From: Streptomyces sp. 135
Lineage (GTDB): Bacteria > Actinomycetota > Actinomycetes > Streptomycetales > Streptomycetaceae
DNA: 64,000 nucleotides
NCBI RefSeq assembly: GCF_020026305.1
Contig: NZ_CP075691.1
Coordinates: 8,549,415-8,613,414, forward strand
Reading direction: 5' to 3'
The translations under genes and the position numbers were made by a program. A model generated the notes under the pieces. That model did not search any database, was not told the DNA's origin, and was given only the letters and a program-made list of their open reading frames with translations. Shown here piece by piece: positions 56,775 through 64,000 of the stretch (position 1 is the first letter of the stretch; every line of letters starts with the position of its first letter).

Positions 56775-58100
56775 ATGCTGGACCACACGCTGCCGCTCCT
56801 CGCCCAGGGCTACGCGTGGCTCCCCGACCTCACCCGCCGCAAGGGGCCGGGGCCCGTGCGCACCCGTCTGATGGGCAAGCCCGCCATCGCGCTGCGCGGT
56901 CCGGAGGCCGTCCCCTTCTTCTACGACGAGAAGCACGTGCGCCGCCGCGCGGCTCTGCCCGAGCCCGTCCTGAGTACGCTCTTCGGCAAGGGCGCGGTGC
57001 ACACCCTGGACGGGGAGGAGCACCGTGGGCGCAAGGCCATGTTCGTGTCGGCGCTCAAGGACGCCACCGCGGTCACCGCGTTGGCGGAGCGGGTCGCCGA
57101 AGAATGGGAGCGGGCCGGCAAGGAGTGGGCCGACCGGTCCCACGTGACGCTCTTCGACGAGGTGAGCCTCCTGATCACGCGAGCCGTCTGCGCCTGGGCG
57201 GGCGTCCCCCTGACGCGGCACCCGGGCGCCGGGCATCCCGACGGTGAGCACCTGCACGCCGAGCATCCTGAGGACCGGCACCCGGACGACGAAGCGCACC
57301 GGACCGCACACGACCTCGTGGCCATGGTCGACGGATTCGCCACCGCGGGACCCCGCCACTGGAAGGCGCGGCGCGCCCGCAAGCGGCAGGAGGAGCGGCT
57401 CGCCCGCCTGATCGAGGACATCCGGTCGCCCGGCCACGAGGCCTCGCACCCGCCGTCCGTGGCCGAGACCGTGGCCGCCCACCGGGAGGCCGACGGGCGG
57501 CTGCTCGACCCCCGCACGGCCGCCGTCGAACTCCTCAACGTCCTGCGCCCGACCGTCGCCGTCACCTGGTTCGCGGTCTTCGGCGCGCACGCGCTGCACC
57601 GGCACCCGGACCTGCGCGAGCGGCTGGCCACCGAGGGCGAGGGCTATGCCCGCGCGTTCGCCCATGAGGTGCGGCGCTTCTACCCCTTCGCGCCCTTCGT
57701 CGCCGGCCTCGCCCCGAGCGACCTGGACTGGCACGGCGAGCGCATCGCCGAAGGCTCCATGATCCTGCTCGACCTCTACGGGCAGAACCACGACCCGGGG
57801 CTGTGGGAGGCGCCGTACACGTTCGACCCCGAGCGGTTCGTCGGCCGCGAACCGGGCCGCGACGAACTCGTCCCCCAGGGCGGCGGCGATGCCTCCGCCG
57901 GGCACCGCTGCCCGGGCGAGGACGTCACCCTGGCGGTGCTGACCACGCTGCTGCCGCGCCTCGCGCGGCTCGACTACCGGGTGCCCGAACAGGATCTGCG
58001 GATCCCGCTGCACCGGGTGCCGACCAGGCCCCGCAGCGGCTTCGTCATCACGGACGTACGCGCACCCGCCCTGATGAGCCCCGATGAACTCCCTCGATGA
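56775..58100 (+). CDS. CYP152-type fatty-acid peroxygenase (cytochrome P450)
   Basis: ATG 56775 is preceded by AGGAGG; 441 aa. Sequence landmarks match the CYP152 peroxygenases (P450 BSbeta/SPalpha/OleT): GPRHWKARRAR, LLNVLRPTVAVTWF with the Arg-Pro that binds the substrate carboxylate in place of the usual acid-Thr pair, RRFYPFAPFVAGL, DLYGQNHDP, and the heme loop GGGDASAGHRCPGE with the thiolate Cys. Such enzymes use hydrogen peroxide to hydroxylate or decarboxylate fatty acids. Residues about 158-190 contain a His/Asp/Glu-rich insertion with several HP and EH steps, absent from the family members I recall. It is probably not part of the oxazole cluster. Confidence 0.9.
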   Translation: MLDHTLPLLAQGYAWLPDLTRRKGPGPVRTRLMGKPAIALRGPEAVPFFYDEKHVRRRAALPEPVLSTLFGKGAVHTLDGEEHRGRKAMFVSALKDATAVTALAERVAEEWERAGKEWADRSHVTLFDEVSLLITRAVCAWAGVPLTRHPGAGHPDGEHLHAEHPEDRHPDDEAHRTAHDLVAMVDGFATAGPRHWKARRARKRQEERLARLIEDIRSPGHEASHPPSVAETVAAHREADGRLLDPRTAAVELLNVLRPTVAVTWFAVFGAHALHRHPDLRERLATEGEGYARAFAHEVRRFYPFAPFVAGLAPSDLDWHGERIAEGSMILLDLYGQNHDPGLWEAPYTFDPERFVGREPGRDELVPQGGGDASAGHRCPGEDVTLAVLTTLLPRLARLDYRVPEQDLRIPLHRVPTRPRSGFVITDVRAPALMSPDELPR

Positions 58101-58122
58101 GCCGCCCCGATGACCGCCCCGA

Positions 58123-58158
58123 CCGACACCCCGGAAAGAACCGACACCCCGGAAAGAA
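58123..58158. repeat. perfect tandem 18-bp duplication
   Basis: CCGACACCCCGGAAAGAA occurs twice back to back between the P450 gene and the HAD gene. The second copy ends 12 bp before the HAD start codon and may contribute to its ribosome-binding region. Confidence 0.85.
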
Positions 58159-58170
58159 CGGTGTGAAGCC

Positions 58171-58836
58171 ATGGCGCGTGCCGCGCTGTTCGATGTCGAC
58201 GGAACCCTCGCCGACACCAATCACCTCCATGTGACCACCTGGTGGGAGGCGTTCCGCCAAGCCGGCGAGAACGTCGCCATGCACGACATCCACCACGCCA
58301 TCGGCCTCGGCTCGACCGACCTCATCGCCCACCTCCTCGGCGACGAACGCGACCGCGGCCTCGACGACGAGATCAGCGCCGCGCACAGCACCCTGTACGC
58401 CACGTACTTCGACCGGCTGCCCGCGCTGGAGGGCGCCCGCGAGCTGCTGCACGCCTTCGACGGCCGCGGATGGCGCGTCGTCCTCGCGACCTCGGCGGGC
58501 GGCGGGGAACTGGGCGCACTGCGCCGGGCCATCGACGCGGACGACGTGATCGTCGGCATCGCGAGCGCCGACGACGTGTCCTCGGGCAAACCGGCCCCCG
58601 ACCCCGTGCGGCACGCCCTGGACATCGCGGGATGCGGTCCGGACGAGGCCCTGTTCATCGGCGACACCGTATGGGACATGCGGGCGGCGTCCCGGGCGGG
58701 CGTACGGAGCATCGCGCTGCTCTCGGGAGGCATTCCCCGCGGTGATCTGGAGGAGGCCGGCGCCTCGGCCGTGTACGCGAACCCGGCAGACCTGCTGCAC
58801 CAGTTGGACGCCGAGGTCCCCGCCGGCACGGCATGA
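58171..58836 (+). CDS. HAD-superfamily phosphatase (subfamily IA)
   Basis: 221 aa from ATG 58171. All four HAD motifs are present: I, FDVDGTLADT (nucleophile Asp near the N-terminus); II, LATSAGGG; III, Lys in SSGKPAPDP; IV, FIGDTVWDM. The helical cap between motifs I and II is of the C1 (beta-phosphoglucomutase/phosphoglycolate phosphatase) type. It should be a cytosolic Mg-dependent phosphatase on a small phosphorylated metabolite; the substrate cannot be read. It lies 70 bp after the P450 gene and is followed by a strong hairpin. Confidence 0.9.
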   Translation: MARAALFDVDGTLADTNHLHVTTWWEAFRQAGENVAMHDIHHAIGLGSTDLIAHLLGDERDRGLDDEISAAHSTLYATYFDRLPALEGARELLHAFDGRGWRVVLATSAGGGELGALRRAIDADDVIVGIASADDVSSGKPAPDPVRHALDIAGCGPDEALFIGDTVWDMRAASRAGVRSIALLSGGIPRGDLEEAGASAVYANPADLLHQLDAEVPAGTA

Positions 58837-58869
58837 CCTGACGGAAGAGTCTGACGGGAGAGAAGGAGA

Positions 58870-58901
58870 CCGACCGGCCGCACCCCAATGCGGCCGGTCG
58901 G
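58870..58901 (+). terminator. terminator after HAD gene
   Basis: Perfect 13-bp inverted repeat (CCGACCGGCCGCA, loop CCCCAA, complement). It lies in the 318-bp gap 58837-59154, whose remainder is the leader of the sigma-factor gene. I see no confident promoter there, although GGATAA at 59028-59033 is a possible -10. Confidence 0.8.
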
Positions 58902-59154
58902 CGAGGCCTGCGTCCACGTGCCGTTCCGACGCTTCGCTCCCCGCGGGGCGTGTGCCCCATGAGCACGGAGATACTCCCCGAGCCGCTTTGCGAGAAGGCT
59001 GTTTGGCCACAGGTTCGAAGGGCAGGCGGATAACGTGCTTCGGACCGGAGGCGCGTTCGCGGGAGCGGTGTGTTGCCTCCCGGTGGATGCCTGTCACCGG
59101 GGCGCCTCCGATTCTCGCGGTCACTGTTCGGCACCGTTGAGGAGCGAATTTCTG

Positions 59155-60000
59155 ATGCTTACCGACCTGACTGCTTACTCCGCCCGTCGTCGTACGGCGA
59201 CCCGGCACCCCCACAACGACGCACCTGACACCGCCGAGGAATTCGCCCGCCTCGCCACTCTTGAGGACGGGCCCGAGCGCGAAATCCTGTGCGAAGGACT
59301 CGTCGAGGCCTGGCTGCCCATGGCGCACCGGATCGCCGGCCGCTTCCGCAACAAGGGGGAGAGCCTCGAGGATCTCCAGCAGGTCGCCGCGATGGGCCTG
59401 GTGAAGGCGGTCAACCGGTACGAGCCCGGACGCGGCGCCTTCGAGAGCTACGCCGTGCCCACCATCACGGGTGAACTGCGGCGGCACTTCCGCGACCGCA
59501 TGTGGGACGTGCGTGTGCCCCGGCGCGTCCAGGAACTGCGGAACAAGGTCCGTGTCGCGCGCCGCGAGCTGCTCGAACGGCCCGGCAGCGGTTCCGAGCC
59601 CGGCATCACCGAGATCGCCGAGCACGCCGGGCTCACCGAGGACGAGGTCAAGGACGGCATGGAGGCCATGGAGGGGTACAGCGCCCTGTCGCTGGACGCC
59701 GAGATCTCCTCCGCCGACCCCGACGGCTTCAGCCTCGCCGACACGCTCGGGGCGCCCGACCCCGCGTACGACTGCATCACCGACCGCGAGGCGGCCAAGG
59801 CAGGCCTGCGGCAGCTGCCGGAACGTGAGCGGACCATCTTGTACCTGCGCTTCTTCGAGGACATGACGCAGAGCCGGATCGCCGAGGAACTCGGCATCTC
59901 GCAGATGCACGTCTCGCGACTGATCAGCCGCAGCTGCGCCCGCGTGCGCGCCGAGGCCGACGCCGGGAACGACGGCGCCGAGCACGCACACGCCGCGTGA
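59155..60000 (+). CDS. SigB/SigF-family RNA polymerase sigma factor
   Basis: ATG 59155 with GAGGAG about 11 nt upstream; the frame extends to 59035 but that part lacks family sequence. 281 aa. Region 2 (LVEAWLPMAHRIAGRFRNKGE, DLQQVAAMGLVKAVNRY, FESYAVPTITGELRRHFRD), region 3 (VPRRVQELRNKV) and the region 4 helix-turn-helix (QSRIAEELGISQMHVSRLI) give the SigB/F/G subfamily used for stress and sporulation in streptomycetes. No anti-sigma or anti-anti-sigma gene is adjacent. Target promoters are not evident in the window. Confidence 0.92.
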   Translation: MLTDLTAYSARRRTATRHPHNDAPDTAEEFARLATLEDGPEREILCEGLVEAWLPMAHRIAGRFRNKGESLEDLQQVAAMGLVKAVNRYEPGRGAFESYAVPTITGELRRHFRDRMWDVRVPRRVQELRNKVRVARRELLERPGSGSEPGITEIAEHAGLTEDEVKDGMEAMEGYSALSLDAEISSADPDGFSLADTLGAPDPAYDCITDREAAKAGLRQLPERERTILYLRFFEDMTQSRIAEELGISQMHVSRLISRSCARVRAEADAGNDGAEHAHAA

Positions 60001-60078
60001 CCCGCCTGGTCGGCGACCGCTACGCCCGGTTGACGGACGCCCGGATTGGACGGCGTGCCTCCAGGGAACGCGTGTCCC

Positions 60079-61548
60079 ATGTCGCCTGATCACACCCGCG
60101 CCCCCGTACTGGAAGCTCTCGCCGAATACCGCGACAAGGGCCGGATCGGCTTCACCCCGCCGGGCCACAAACAAGCCCGCGGCGCCGATCCGGCCGTGCG
60201 GGAGGTGCTCGGCGACGCGGTGTTCCACGGCGACCTGCTGGCCTCGGGAGGCCTCGACGACCGGCGCACCCGGGGCGGGGTCCTGGAACGGGCCGAGCAC
60301 TTGATGGCGGACGCCGTGCACGCCGAGCACACCTTCTTCTCCACGTGCGGCAGTTCGCTCTCGGTCAAGGCGGCCATGCTGTCTATCGCGGGCCCGGGGT
60401 CGAAACTGCTCGTCGGCAGGGACGCGCACAAGTCCGTCATCTCCGGGCTGATCCTGTCCGGGATCCAGCCGGTGTGGGTCGAGCCGACGTGGGACGAGAA
60501 ACGCCATCTCGCCCACGCGCCCGGAGCCGAGGCCTTCGAGGCGGCGTTCGCCGCCCATCCCGACGCGAAGGGCGCGCTGGTCACCAGCCCGACTCCGTAC
60601 GGTGCCTGCGCCGACCTGAGGAGCGTCGCGGACGTCTGCCACCGTCGGTCGCGGCCGCTCGTCGTGGACGAGGCGTGGGGCGCGCACCTGCCGTTCCACC
60701 CCGACCTGCCCTCCTGGGCGATGGACGCGGGCGCCGACGTCTGCGTCACGAGCATCCACAAGATGGGCAGCGGTCTGGAACAGGGCTCCGTCTTCCACCT
60801 CCAGGGCGACCTGATCGACCCGGAGGACCTGGAGAACTGCGCGGACCTCCTCGGCACCACCAGCCCTTCCGTCCTGATCTACGCCGGTCTCGACGGCTGG
60901 CGGCGCCAGATGGTCCTGCACGGCCACGAGCTGATGGGCCGGGCCCTGGACCTCGCGGCCGAGGCGCGCGCGGCGATCGAGGAGATCGACGGCCTGCACG
61001 TCAACGACCGCGTCGACTTCTGCGGACCCGGACTCGCCGCGGACTTCGACCCCCTGCCGGTCGTCATCGAGGTCAGCGGCCTGGGCACCAGCGGATACCG
61101 GGCGGCGGACTGGCTGCGCGAGCACCACTGTCTGGACGTGCACCTCAGCGACCACCGCAGGATCAGCGCCCAGATCACCCACGGCGACGACCGCGAGACG
61201 ACCGGCAGGCTGCTCACGGCCCTACGCGAGCTGGCCCACGCCGCCCCGCGCCTGCGCCCCGCACCGCCGGTGGAGGTCCCCTCCGCCGACGAGCTGCGCA
61301 TGGAGCAGGCGATCCACCCCCGCGACGCGTTCTTCGGCGTCACCGAGGACGTGCCGGTGACCGAGGCGGTGGGCCGCATCGCCGCGGAGATGATGACCCC
61401 GTATCCGCCCGGCATCCCCACGGCACTGCCCGGCGAGCGGCTCACCGAGCCTGTCCTGCGCTATCTCCGCACGGGTGTGGCGGCCGGGATGAACCTCCCC
61501 GACGCCAAGGACAGCGAACTGAACACGGTGCGGGTCGTCGTCGAGTAG
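60079..61548 (+). CDS. PLP-dependent Orn/Lys/Arg decarboxylase-family protein
   Basis: 489 aa from ATG 60079 (AGGGAA upstream; the frame opens at 60046). The fold-type I PLP signature is clear: GFTPPGHKQ at the start, STCGSSLSVKAAM, VVDEAWGAHLPF with the PLP Asp, and SIHKMGSG with the Schiff-base Lys. The C-terminal domain with PYPPGIPT is typical of the short actinobacterial members. These proteins lack the N-terminal wing domain of the E. coli enzymes. The likely role is decarboxylation of lysine, ornithine or arginine to a polyamine; which one cannot be read. Confidence 0.92.
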   Translation: MSPDHTRAPVLEALAEYRDKGRIGFTPPGHKQARGADPAVREVLGDAVFHGDLLASGGLDDRRTRGGVLERAEHLMADAVHAEHTFFSTCGSSLSVKAAMLSIAGPGSKLLVGRDAHKSVISGLILSGIQPVWVEPTWDEKRHLAHAPGAEAFEAAFAAHPDAKGALVTSPTPYGACADLRSVADVCHRRSRPLVVDEAWGAHLPFHPDLPSWAMDAGADVCVTSIHKMGSGLEQGSVFHLQGDLIDPEDLENCADLLGTTSPSVLIYAGLDGWRRQMVLHGHELMGRALDLAAEARAAIEEIDGLHVNDRVDFCGPGLAADFDPLPVVIEVSGLGTSGYRAADWLREHHCLDVHLSDHRRISAQITHGDDRETTGRLLTALRELAHAAPRLRPAPPVEVPSADELRMEQAIHPRDAFFGVTEDVPVTEAVGRIAAEMMTPYPPGIPTALPGERLTEPVLRYLRTGVAAGMNLPDAKDSELNTVRVVVE

Positions 61549-61614
61549 GCCCCGCCGCACCCACCGAGGACCCGCCCCGAGCACAGAGAACACCGAGGAA
61601 ACGGAGCACCACTC

Positions 61615-61875
61615 ATGGACCCCATGGACGAGCGCAACCCCCCGTCGCCGGGCCAGAACGGCCCTCCCGTGCCCAGGGACCTGCCGGACCAGCAGGCCTC
61701 CGACGAGCCGGACCCCTGGGAGGTGGACGAGAAGGCGTCCACCACAGGCAACAGCGGCGACGACGCGGACGAGGACGTGCCCGACACGGACGAGGCGGGC
61801 ACCGGCCGACGCGGCTCGGCCGAAGCCGACGCCTCACCCACCGAAGACCCGCAGCCGCAAGAGCCCACCGCCTGA
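61615..61875 (+). CDS. acidic, disordered hypothetical protein, 86 aa
   Basis: ATG 61615 after GAGGAAACGGAG. 86 aa, rich in Asp, Glu, Pro, Gly and Ser, with no hydrophobic core, signal or membrane segment, so probably intrinsically disordered. It follows the decarboxylase gene by 66 bp and ends before a hairpin. Such short acidic proteins are common in Streptomyces genomes; function unknown. Confidence 0.65.
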   Translation: MDPMDERNPPSPGQNGPPVPRDLPDQQASDEPDPWEVDEKASTTGNSGDDADEDVPDTDEAGTGRRGSAEADASPTEDPQPQEPTA

Positions 61876-61911
61876 GAGCAGCCCTTCAGGCGTACGCGCT
61901 TCCCCCGACGC

Positions 61912-61948
61912 CGGGCCGCGCGCCACGCTCGCCGTGCCGCGCGGCCCG
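61912..61948 (+). terminator. hairpin after the 86-aa gene
   Basis: Perfect 11-bp inverted repeat (CGGGCCGCGCG and CGCGCGGCCCG) with a 15-nt loop in the 134-bp gap before the PHP gene. Likely a terminator, though the loop is long. Confidence 0.55.
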
Positions 61949-62009
61949 TCATCGGCGACGCTGGTAGGACGCGTACGCCGGTGGAGGAGACCGGCGGCCG
62001 GAGGTGCCG

Positions 62010-63038
62010 ATGGAGCCCGTGGAGGCGCTGGAACGGATCGCCTTTCTGCTGGAGCGCGGCCGCGCCCCGACCTACCGTGTGCGGGCCTTCCGCACCGCGG
62101 CGGCGGTCATCGGGGCCCTGCCCGACGGCGAGGCCGCGCGGCGCGCCGCCGACGGGACGCTGGAGTCGCTCAAGGGGGTCGGGCCGAAGACCGCCGACGT
62201 CGTCCGCGAGGCGCTCGCCGGTGGCGTGCCCGGCTATCTCGAACGGCTCGAAGGCGAGGCGGGGGACCCGCTCGCCGAAGGCGGCGCCGAGCTGCGGGCG
62301 CTGCTGCGCGGCGACTGCCACCTGCACTCCGACTGGTCCGACGGCGGCAGCCCCATCGAGGAGATGGGCCGGGCCGCACAGGCGCTCGGCCACGAGTGGG
62401 CGGTGCTCACCGACCACTCGCCGAGGCTCACCATCGCCCGCGGACTCTCCCCGGAGCGGCTGCGCGAGCAACTGGACGTCGTGGCCGACCTCAACACCCG
62501 CTGGGCGCCCTTCCGGCTGCTCACCGGCATCGAGTGCGACATCCTCGACGACGGCTCCCTCGACCAGGAACCGGAACTGCTCGACCGACTGGACGTGGTC
62601 GTCGTCTCCGTGCACTCCAAACTGCGCATGGACGCCGCCGCGATGACCCGCCGCATGGTCGCCGCCGTCAGCGACCCCCGGGCCGACATCCTCGGCCACT
62701 GCACCGGCCGGCTCGTCACCGGACGCGGCAGGCCCGAGTCGACGTTCGACGCCGACGAGGTGTTCGCCGCGTGTGCGGCGGCGGGCACGGCGGTGGAGAT
62801 CAACAGCCGTCCCGAGCGCCTCGATCCGCCGCGCAGGCTGCTGCGCCGCGCCGTGGACGCGGGGGCCCTGTTCTCCGTGGACACCGACGCGCACGCCCCG
62901 GGCCAGCTGGACTGGCAGATCTTCGGGTGCGCACGGGCCGAGGAGTGCGGTGTCCCCGCCGAGCGCGTCGTGACCACCTGGACGGCGGAGGAGCTGCTGG
63001 CCTGGACCCGCGAGAGCCGGGGGAGAGCCACCTCCTGA
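62010..63038 (+). CDS. HhH-PHP domain metal-dependent hydrolase
   Basis: ATG 62010 is chosen because GGAGG lies five nt upstream; GTG 62004 is too close to it. 342 aa. The first 90 residues form the helix-hairpin-helix/8-kDa-like region of family X polymerases (RAFRTAAAVIGAL, LKGVGPKTADVV). The rest is a PHP domain with its metal ligands: DCHLHSDWSDG, LTDHSPRL, TGIECDI, VVSVHSK, ILGHCTGR and DTDAHAPG. This is the layout of bacterial PolX without the nucleotidyltransferase part. It could be a phosphoesterase acting on nucleotides or DNA ends. It ends 21 bp from the convergent molybdenum-enzyme gene. Confidence 0.88.
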   Translation: MEPVEALERIAFLLERGRAPTYRVRAFRTAAAVIGALPDGEAARRAADGTLESLKGVGPKTADVVREALAGGVPGYLERLEGEAGDPLAEGGAELRALLRGDCHLHSDWSDGGSPIEEMGRAAQALGHEWAVLTDHSPRLTIARGLSPERLREQLDVVADLNTRWAPFRLLTGIECDILDDGSLDQEPELLDRLDVVVVSVHSKLRMDAAAMTRRMVAAVSDPRADILGHCTGRLVTGRGRPESTFDADEVFAACAAAGTAVEINSRPERLDPPRRLLRRAVDAGALFSVDTDAHAPGQLDWQIFGCARAEECGVPAERVVTTWTAEELLAWTRESRGRATS

Positions 63039-63059
63039 CGACGCGCCGACGCGCGGCCG

Positions 63060-64000
63060 CTACAGGGCCCCTTCGGCGGCCGCGAGCACCCGGTCCGGCG
63101 TGAGCGGCAGTTCGCGCAGCCGTACGCCCGTCGCGTGGTGCACCGCGTTGCCGATCGCCGCGGGCGTCCCGACGACGCCGATCTCACCGATCCCCTTGCT
63201 GCCCATGGGGTTCAGGTGGGGGTCGTCCTCGTCGATCCAGTGCGCCTCGATCGCGGGCACGTCCGCGTGGGCAGGCACGTGGTAGGAGGCGAGGTCGGAC
63301 TCCGCGAAGTCACCGAACGCCTTGTCCATCGTGCTGTGTTCGGTGAGCGCCATCCCCAGCCCCATGGTCATCCCGCCGATGAACTGGGAGCGCGCCGTAC
63401 GGGCGTTGAGGATGCGCCCGGCCGCGTACACACCCAGCAGGCGGCGCACACGCACCTCGCCGGTCACCATGTCGACACCGACCTCGGCGAAATGCGCGCC
63501 GAACGCGTGGCGCGCGTAATCGCTGTCCGCGTCCGCGGTGCCCGCAGTGTCGGCGCTGGCGCCCACTCCCTCCGGTGGCAACTGCTGCCCGTGCTGCCCC
63601 GAGAGGCGCTCGGCCAGCCGCGTACACGCCTCGTGGACGGCCCAGCCCCAAGAGGCGGTGCCGGAGGAGCCGCCGGCCAGCGGCGCGTTCGGCAGGTCGC
63701 TGCTGCCGATGTCGGCCCGCACCCGCTCCACCGGCACGCCGAGCGCGTCCGCGGCGACCTGCGCGAGGACGGTGCGCGCACCCGTACCGATGTCGGTGGC
63801 GTTGACGCGGACCACGAAGCTGCCGTCCGGGTAGGCGTGCGCGCTCGCCCGGGACGGCGCGGCGAGCACGGGATACGTGGCGCAGGCGACGCCGCTGCCG
63901 ATCAGGACGGGTCCCTCGGCGCGCGAGCGGGGCCGCGGATCGCGCGTCGACCAGCCGAAACGGCGGGCTCCTTCGCGCAGGCACTCGGCGAGGTGCCGGC
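63060..64000 (-). CDS. xanthine dehydrogenase-type molybdenum-binding subunit, C-terminal part
   Basis: The minus-strand frame is open to the window edge, so the gene starts beyond 64000. About 313 residues are visible. They match the large molybdopterin-binding subunit of the xanthine dehydrogenase/CO dehydrogenase family: RVNATDIGTGARTVLAQ, SSGTASWGW, FGAHFAEVGVDMVTGEVRV, QFIGGMTMGLGMALTEH, and GSKGIGEIGVVGTPAAIGNAV with the catalytic Glu of the GxGE motif. It would work with FeS and FAD subunits, presumably encoded further right. The substrate (purine or aldehyde) is unknown. Confidence 0.92.
   Translation of the reverse strand, partial: RHLAECLREGARRFGWSTRDPRPRSRAEGPVLIGSGVACATYPVLAAPSRASAHAYPDGSFVVRVNATDIGTGARTVLAQVAADALGVPVERVRADIGSSDLPNAPLAGGSSGTASWGWAVHEACTRLAERLSGQHGQQLPPEGVGASADTAGTADADSDYARHAFGAHFAEVGVDMVTGEVRVRRLLGVYAAGRILNARTARSQFIGGMTMGLGMALTEHSTMDKAFGDFAESDLASYHVPAHADVPAIEAHWIDEDDPHLNPMGSKGIGEIGVVGTPAAIGNAVHHATGVRLRELPLTPDRVLAAAEGAL

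Noticed and set aside
59035..59154. N-terminal extension of the sigma factor
   Set aside because: No family similarity before ATG 59155, which has its own ribosome-binding site.

Overview
The DNA is very GC-rich with strong third-position GC bias, GTG as well as ATG starts, and Streptomyces-type genes (AfsR/SARP regulator, SigB/F-type sigma factor, DUF4236 protein). It reads as a Streptomyces chromosome segment.

Positions 1-47469 are the right-hand part of a large trans-acyltransferase PKS/NRPS cluster, all on the + strand, with most genes overlapping or nearly touching. It enters the window inside a PKS gene. In order it holds: a KS-KR-ACP end; a KS-(pseudo-ACP)-ACP-KS0-DH-ER-KR-ACP-(relic O-methyltransferase) protein; a KS-cMT-PCP gene with a broken frame; an NRPS C-A(Thr)-NMT-PCP-C* protein; a tandem AT-AT-ER trans-acting protein; a 5008-aa three-module PKS (KS-DH-KR-ACP, KS-DH-KR-ACP, KS-DH-KR-cMT-ACP); a formyltransferase-A(Gly)-PCP NRPS; an N-type ATP-pyrophosphatase-family cyclodehydratase; and a KS-ACP protein. 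A perfect hairpin at 47519-47546 closes the transcription unit.

The biosynthetic logic can be read. Formyl-glycine is made on the NRPS at 40124 and extended once by the KS-ACP at 44920. It is closed to a 5-substituted oxazole by the ATP-dependent enzyme at 43762, then extended three times by the protein at 25101 to an oxazolyl-methyl triene with one C-methyl branch. This matches the left half of inthomycin and oxazolomycin. From memory, gene order and domain content also match the right half of the oxazolomycin cluster (ozmJ/K-L-M-N-O-P-Q). The last NRPS module reads as threonine with an N-methyltransferase, where oxazolomycin uses serine. That predicts an N-methyl gamma-lactam with a methyl-substituted spiro-beta-lactone. 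The middle of the assembly line lies left of the window.

From 47545 on is flanking chromosome: a small hypothetical, a ferredoxin-MBL hydrolase, and a short second threonyl-tRNA synthetase. The synthetase is controlled by a textbook attenuator: a 17-aa leader with three consecutive Thr codons, mutually exclusive hairpins and a perfect terminator. Then come a DUF4236 protein, a type-B carboxylesterase, two small hypotheticals, a 33-34-bp minisatellite, an AfsR-type regulator, a CYP152-type peroxygenase, a HAD phosphatase, a sigma factor, a PLP decarboxylase, an acidic small protein, a HhH-PHP hydrolase and the end of a xanthine-dehydrogenase-type molybdenum subunit.

The most interesting hypothesis is that a Thr-derived beta-lactone product is paired with an inducible, editing-less ThrRS next to its cluster, as obafluorin is with its resistance ThrRS. 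The main caution is that short ThrRS paralogues also occur elsewhere in Streptomyces genomes.
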